64,000 nt of DNA from Moraxella atlantae NBRC 14588 (GTDB lineage: Bacteria; Pseudomonadota; Gammaproteobacteria; Pseudomonadales; Moraxellaceae). Under the pieces are notes generated by a model. That model saw nothing but the letters and a program-made list of their open reading frames with translations, did not search any database and was not told the origin of the DNA. The position numbers and the translations under genes were made by a program. Numbering within the stretch: position 1 is the first letter of the stretch; each line of letters begins with the position of its first letter. Positions 60,598-64,000 of this stretch are shown piece after piece. The stretch spans positions 62,001 through 126,000 of the forward strand of contig NZ_BCUL01000005.1 of assembly GCF_001591265.1 (NCBI RefSeq). The letters run 5' to 3'.

Positions 60598-61047
60598 CTA
60601 TATTGTTCTGCGATGACTTAGGCGTAAATAATTGATTTGTAAAGCAATAAACCCAACAAATACCCACAGCGCCGCTAATGGACGCAGTTGGCTAAACACC
60701 ACAGCAAACCCAAGCAGGGTGACGAACCATTTGACCATTTGCGCCAAATAAAGCCGATGGACAATTTGCTTGCGAAAGCGCGCGCCTGTGTGTCGCCACG
60801 CAATTTTGGCAAAAATCCACTGCCCAAGCCACGCCACGCCGCCGCCTGCCAATAGGTTTTTGGCATAGCGCCATGTTTGGTTAGAACTAGACGGACTTGT
60901 CGGTTCTGCTACCAGTGACCCAGTAAGCGCCATATCTGCCAATGCACCCAGTACAATCAGCGCCAATAACAGCCACAACTGCGCGCGCAAGACGGCAGCA
61001 ACGTTGATGATTGGGGCGAGTTTGGCAGGTTGGGTCATAGGTAGCAT
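60598..61047 (-). CDS. atpI: ATP synthase accessory protein AtpI
   Basis: 149 residues, two to four hydrophobic helices: NVAAVLRAQLWLLLALIVLGALAD, GGGVAWLGQWIFAKIAW, LAQMVKWFVTLLGFAVVF and LAALWVFVGFIALQINYLRL. Assists c-ring assembly or Mg2+ uptake for F1Fo. The ATG at 61047 has AAAGG 5 nt upstream. A 529-bp gap separates it from atpB. Confidence 0.85.
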   Translation of the reverse strand: MLPMTQPAKLAPIINVAAVLRAQLWLLLALIVLGALADMALTGSLVAEPTSPSSSNQTWRYAKNLLAGGGVAWLGQWIFAKIAWRHTGARFRKQIVHRLYLAQMVKWFVTLLGFAVVFSQLRPLAALWVFVGFIALQINYLRLSHRRTI

Positions 61048-61147
61048 AGTGCCTTTGGGGCAGCACAATGGTTTTTTGTAAAATGATGAATTTGGGCAGA
61101 TTTTGGGCTATGATAGCCAATTTAGTCAAGCTTTTTTGCACAATGAT

Positions 61148-61180
61148 GTAACTATGTGCCTGTAACTATGTACCTGTAAC
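61148..61180. repeat. 14-bp tandem duplication upstream of the Fur-family gene
   Basis: GTAACTATGTGCCT and GTAACTATGTACCT in direct succession, then a further partial unit GTAAC. Lies between the divergent atpI and zur-like genes. Confidence 0.85.
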
Positions 61181-61324
61181 GAGGTGTCTAGTTCGCTGCA
61201 TAGTTGGTGCAAGTTATGCGTACAGCAATATCTGTATTTGTCACTTAAGTTTTGGTAGTTTGTTGTTTGGATTGAGTTTGTCTTTGAATCTATATTTGAA
61301 ATTGATATTTGGTTTATACCACCG

Positions 61325-61882
61325 ATGCCTACCCCACACTCACCTGTTTTGATGACGCATGATAAAAACCCGCATGATGACGCGTGCACGCCAACCGCCT
61401 GCGCTGAACGCTGCACCGCGCCTCTGTCTGACACCCAAATTGATGCCCGCGTGGTGCAAGCGCGAACGGTCTGTCAGCAGGCAGGTGTACGCTTTACACC
61501 GCTGCGTGAGCAGGTGTATCGGCTGATTTTGCAGACGCGCGCGCCAATTGGGGCGTATGAGCTGCTGGCGCAGTTGCAAGCAGTTACCGATAAACCCGTG
61601 GCACCGCCAACGATTTATCGCAGTTTGGATTTTTTGTTGGCGCATGGTTTGATTCATCAGCTCAGCTCAACCAAAGCGTTTTTTGCTTGCTGCCAGCCCG
61701 ATGGGGAGCACACGGCGGCATTTTTGATTTGTCAGCAATGCGGCACGGTGCAAGAATTTAGCGAAGCCTCAACGGATGTGCCGATCGACACGTTGTTGCG
61801 CAAAGTGGCAGCACAAGCGGATTTTTCTATTAAAACGCGTGTGATTGAGTTGTCAGGCTTGTGCGCTCATTGCCAACGCTGA
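61325..61882 (+). CDS. zur: Fur-family transcriptional regulator, Zur-like
   Basis: 185 residues. Winged helix with RFTPLREQVYRLIL and APPTIYRSLDFLLAHGLIHQL; metal sites in the C-terminal part, FLICQQCGTV (Cys-x2-Cys) and GLCAHCQR (Cys-x2-Cys) for the structural zinc, and a Cys-rich N-terminal extension (DDACTPTACAERC, about 20-31). The extension is unusual. Zur represses zinc uptake and ribosomal L31/L36 paralogues; rpmE2 is in this window. Zur versus another Fur type is inference. Confidence 0.82.
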   Translation: MPTPHSPVLMTHDKNPHDDACTPTACAERCTAPLSDTQIDARVVQARTVCQQAGVRFTPLREQVYRLILQTRAPIGAYELLAQLQAVTDKPVAPPTIYRSLDFLLAHGLIHQLSSTKAFFACCQPDGEHTAAFLICQQCGTVQEFSEASTDVPIDTLLRKVAAQADFSIKTRVIELSGLCAHCQR

Positions 61883-61897
61883 AACTGGTGGTCAAAT

Positions 61898-62740
61898 ATG
61901 CCAAATTTTAACCTTGCCCAAATTTATGCCGATACCATACTGCCTCAACACGCGGCAGATTATCTTAGCCTTGTCCAAATCAGCGACTTGCATTTATTGA
62001 CAGACCCGACCGCAGCATTTTCGGGTGTGTATCCTAGCAAACACTTGGCGGCGGTGCTGGCAGCACTTGGGCAAACGGAATATGACGCGCTGTTGGCAAC
62101 GGGGGATTTGTGGCAAGAGCCCAGCACGGCAAATTTTGACGCGCTGTTCGCCCAGTTTGATACACTTGGGCGACCATGGGCGGCAATTGCAGGCAATCAT
62201 GATGTGACGTTGGAGCTTGACACGCATTTGGCATTTGAGCAGTGGCGGCGTGTGCCGATTGGTGCAGATACGCGGCTGCTGTCACGGCGATTGGTGCAAA
62301 GCGCATATTGGGATTTGTTGTTTATCGATACATCAGTGGCAGGTCAGACGGCAGGTGCTGTGGATGATGCTACGCTGGCATGGCTTGCCGATATACTGCC
62401 ACAAAGCACGCGCCCGTGTGTGATTTTTGCCCATCATCCGATGTTAGCAGTGGGCACGCCGTGGATTGACCGCCAAGGTGTGCAAAATGCCGAGCAATTT
62501 TGGCAAGTTGTCGCGCCATTTGCCCAGCGTATTCGTGCCGTGTTTGTCGGCCATGTGCACCAAGCACAGCAGGTTTCAGCGCATGGCATTGCTATGTATA
62601 GCTGCCCTGCAACCAGTGTACAGTTTACGCCGTTTGCCGCTGACTATGCCGTGCAAATCACCGCACCACAGTACCGCTGGATTAAATTATTAAACACCGG
62701 TACATTGGCAACGGGCACCAAAAAAGTAGTGGTCGGCTAG
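61898..62740 (+). CDS. cpdA: Metallophosphoesterase, CpdA-like cAMP phosphodiesterase family
   Basis: 280 residues. All calcineurin-type motifs: DLH in ISDLHLL (about 33), GDLW (about 68), GNHD (about 101), HH in FAHHPM (about 177), GHVH (about 214). Class III cyclic nucleotide phosphodiesterases (CpdA) have this pattern, but related enzymes act on other phosphodiesters. Starts 16 nt after the Zur-like gene on the same strand; probable cotranscription. Confidence 0.84.
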   Translation: MPNFNLAQIYADTILPQHAADYLSLVQISDLHLLTDPTAAFSGVYPSKHLAAVLAALGQTEYDALLATGDLWQEPSTANFDALFAQFDTLGRPWAAIAGNHDVTLELDTHLAFEQWRRVPIGADTRLLSRRLVQSAYWDLLFIDTSVAGQTAGAVDDATLAWLADILPQSTRPCVIFAHHPMLAVGTPWIDRQGVQNAEQFWQVVAPFAQRIRAVFVGHVHQAQQVSAHGIAMYSCPATSVQFTPFAADYAVQITAPQYRWIKLLNTGTLATGTKKVVVG

Positions 62741-63090
62741 CTACGTCAGTTAGTCAGATTGGCACGGTAGTTGTCATCAAGCTGTCACTTATCGACTTTA
62801 GGCTATAGCGCGGCATTTTTTGTCAGTTTTTGCTTGGGGTGAGGCTACCGCCCTGTGACAATGGGTAGCTGTCGCGTTGGATAGCTATTTGGCAGTCAGA
62901 TAATTATTTTGTGCAAATTTGATACAGCTGGCGCCGCTCAATTTGCGCGTTGATTGAAAATTATTTTTATCGCCCCCATGTTGAGGCGAATTTTTTAAAT
63001 CATCACTGGTTCTTGCTTTGTAAAAAGTACTAAGTGGTGTTTACAAGGAATTGGCGCGACATGTGTTGCGCATAGATGAAGGAATTTGGC
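62741..63090. other. Spacer between cpdA-like gene and dksA
   Basis: 350 bp. No supported gene or terminator. An inverted GCGC pair (63054-63072 area) lies close to the dksA start; probably promoter region of dksA. Confidence 0.45.
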
Positions 63091-63528
63091 ATGACGACGC
63101 CGAACACAGAATACAACGTAACTTTTGAACCGTATCAAGCCCAAGACGGCGAAGAATACATGAACGATGCGCAGCTGGCGCATTTTCGTAAGATTTTGTT
63201 GGCATGGAAAAACAGCCTAATGGTAGAGGCTGAATCGACCAAAAACTATATCCAAGACGAATCGACCGCTATGCCCGATATCAACGACCGCGCAACTCAA
63301 GAAGAAGAGTTTGCCTTGGCGTTGCGCACGCGCGACCGTGAGCGCAAGCTGATTCGTAAAATTGACAAATCATTGACAGAGATCAATAGCGGCGATTATG
63401 GTTTTTGCCAAACTTGTGGGGTAGAAATCGGTTTGCGCCGATTAGAAGCGCGTCCGACGGCAACGCAATGCATCGACTGCAAAACCTTGTCTGAAATCAA
63501 GGAAAAACAAGCTTGGGGACATGCCTAA
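63091..63528 (+). CDS. dksA: RNA polymerase-binding transcription factor DksA
   Basis: 145 residues. Coiled-coil tip with the DxxDxA motif in DINDRATQEEEF (about 64-75), then a Cys4 zinc finger CQTCGVEIGLRRLEARPTATQC-IDC near 109-133. Potentiates ppGpp control of rRNA and amino-acid promoters. The frame reaches ATG 63076, but the ATG at 63091 is preceded by AAGGA at 8 nt. Overlaps the next gene by 8 nt. Confidence 0.95.
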   Translation: MTTPNTEYNVTFEPYQAQDGEEYMNDAQLAHFRKILLAWKNSLMVEAESTKNYIQDESTAMPDINDRATQEEEFALALRTRDRERKLIRKIDKSLTEINSGDYGFCQTCGVEIGLRRLEARPTATQCIDCKTLSEIKEKQAWGHA

Positions 63529-64000
63529 GCCTACATTGACCAGCCCTGCTAGACCCAAAGCGCGAACGCCCGTGATTGGGCGTTTTGCGCCATCGCCGAC
63601 AGGTGCGCTGCATTTGGGCTCATTGCTGACCGCCGTTGCCAGTTATTGTGCAGCAAAACAAGTGGGCGGACAATGGCTGGTGCGCATCGAGGATTTGGAC
63701 ACTGACCGCTGCCACAACGAATACAGCGCGCAAATTTTGCGTGATTTGACGCGTCTGGGGCTGCATTGGGATGGTGAGGTGCGTTACCAATCGGCACATA
63801 CCCAGACGTATCATGCGTTGCTAGATGGCAAGCTACGCAGTATAAGTTACGGCTGCGATTGTAGCCGCAAATCGATCCGAGAGTTTCAGCACGCGCACCA
63901 TCTGCCCGAAACGCGTTATCCGCGTTGCTGCCTACATGCAAAGCGTTCACGCCAACACGCCGTACGACTAATTTTGCCCAATTACACCATGGTGTTTTAT
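63521..64000 (+). CDS. gluQ: Glutamyl-Q tRNA(Asp) synthetase, 5' part (truncated by window end)
   Basis: 160 codons in frame to the window edge. RFAPSPTGALHLGSLLTAVASY carries the class I HIGH-type motif; RIEDLDTDR and LRLGLHWDGEV follow, then a Cys-x-Cys zinc-site (CDCSRKS) and Tyr-x2-Cys-Cys (YPRCC). GluQ glutamylates queuosine of tRNA-Asp. The ATG (63521-63523) overlaps the dksA stop codon region (ATGCCTAA), a tight coupling that extends the known dksA-gluQ linkage. Confidence 0.88.
   Translation, partial: MPKPTLTSPARPKARTPVIGRFAPSPTGALHLGSLLTAVASYCAAKQVGGQWLVRIEDLDTDRCHNEYSAQILRDLTRLGLHWDGEVRYQSAHTQTYHALLDGKLRSISYGCDCSRKSIREFQHAHHLPETRYPRCCLHAKRSRQHAVRLILPNYTMVFY

Noticed and set aside
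61126-61434. 102-codon antisense frame over the start of the Zur-like gene
   Set aside because: Covers a direct-repeat spacer, no domain, and conflicts with a better supported gene.

Overview
The window looks like a chromosomal segment of a Moraxellaceae bacterium (Moraxella/Faucicola/Psychrobacter/Acinetobacter group). The best single indicator is a response regulator that I recognise from memory as near-identical over long stretches to Acinetobacter BfmR. The sets infC, prfC, prc, proS, glyA, icd, minCDE, parE-yqiA, pepA, lptFG, cbpA-cbpM, the complete atp operon and dksA-gluQ agree with a gammaproteobacterium. Genus assignment is inference; no rRNA gene is present. No tRNA gene, CRISPR array or prophage was seen.

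Layout. 1-10.5 kb: tail of a probable thrS, infC with an ATT start, a YhiN-type flavoprotein, a stress flavin-binding protein, a SulP transporter, a TerA/TerD pair, prfC, an AI-2E/PerM permease and slyD. 10.7-19 kb: prc, proS, a DUF4230 protein, and a three-gene locus (large linker-rich protein, MglA-like GTPase, roadblock protein). 19-30 kb: glyA, ubiC with a FemAB-like acyltransferase, icd, an rluE-like gene, an OmpA-domain lipoprotein, an acyltransferase, minCDE and rpmE2. 30-44 kb: a second acyltransferase, parE, yqiA, a flippase-like membrane protein, two related secreted basic proteins, sstT, pepA, lptFG, a UDG-superfamily protein and a DUF305 lipoprotein. 44-53 kb: cbpAM, hisH, an EnvZ-like kinase, bfmRS with an overlooked 57-residue membrane protein, and an IS607-type element. 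53-64 kb: atpIBEFHAGDC, a Zur-like regulator, cpdA-like phosphodiesterase, dksA and the start of gluQ.

Mobile DNA is the most informative non-routine content. A 347/348-bp element occurs twice with few differences (20259-20605 and 29229-29576). It has no ORF but has matched end hairpins with near-identical loops, a good internal promoter, and an end that resembles the omega-RNA/right end of IS200/IS605-TnpB elements. Copy 1 sits about 25 bp upstream of glyA and points into it. Separately, an IS607-type element between bfmR and atpC has a catalytically complete TnpB but a TnpA with an internal deletion and frame change, so it is an immobilised but potentially active RNA-guided nuclease gene.

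The most interesting candidates for undescribed biology are the GTPase/roadblock locus at 16.2-18.8 kb, the small membrane protein behind bfmS, the pair of secreted lysine-rich proteins with a shared C-terminal motif, and the element that may drive or re-route glyA expression. Functions are from recognition of family motifs by eye; no database search was possible.
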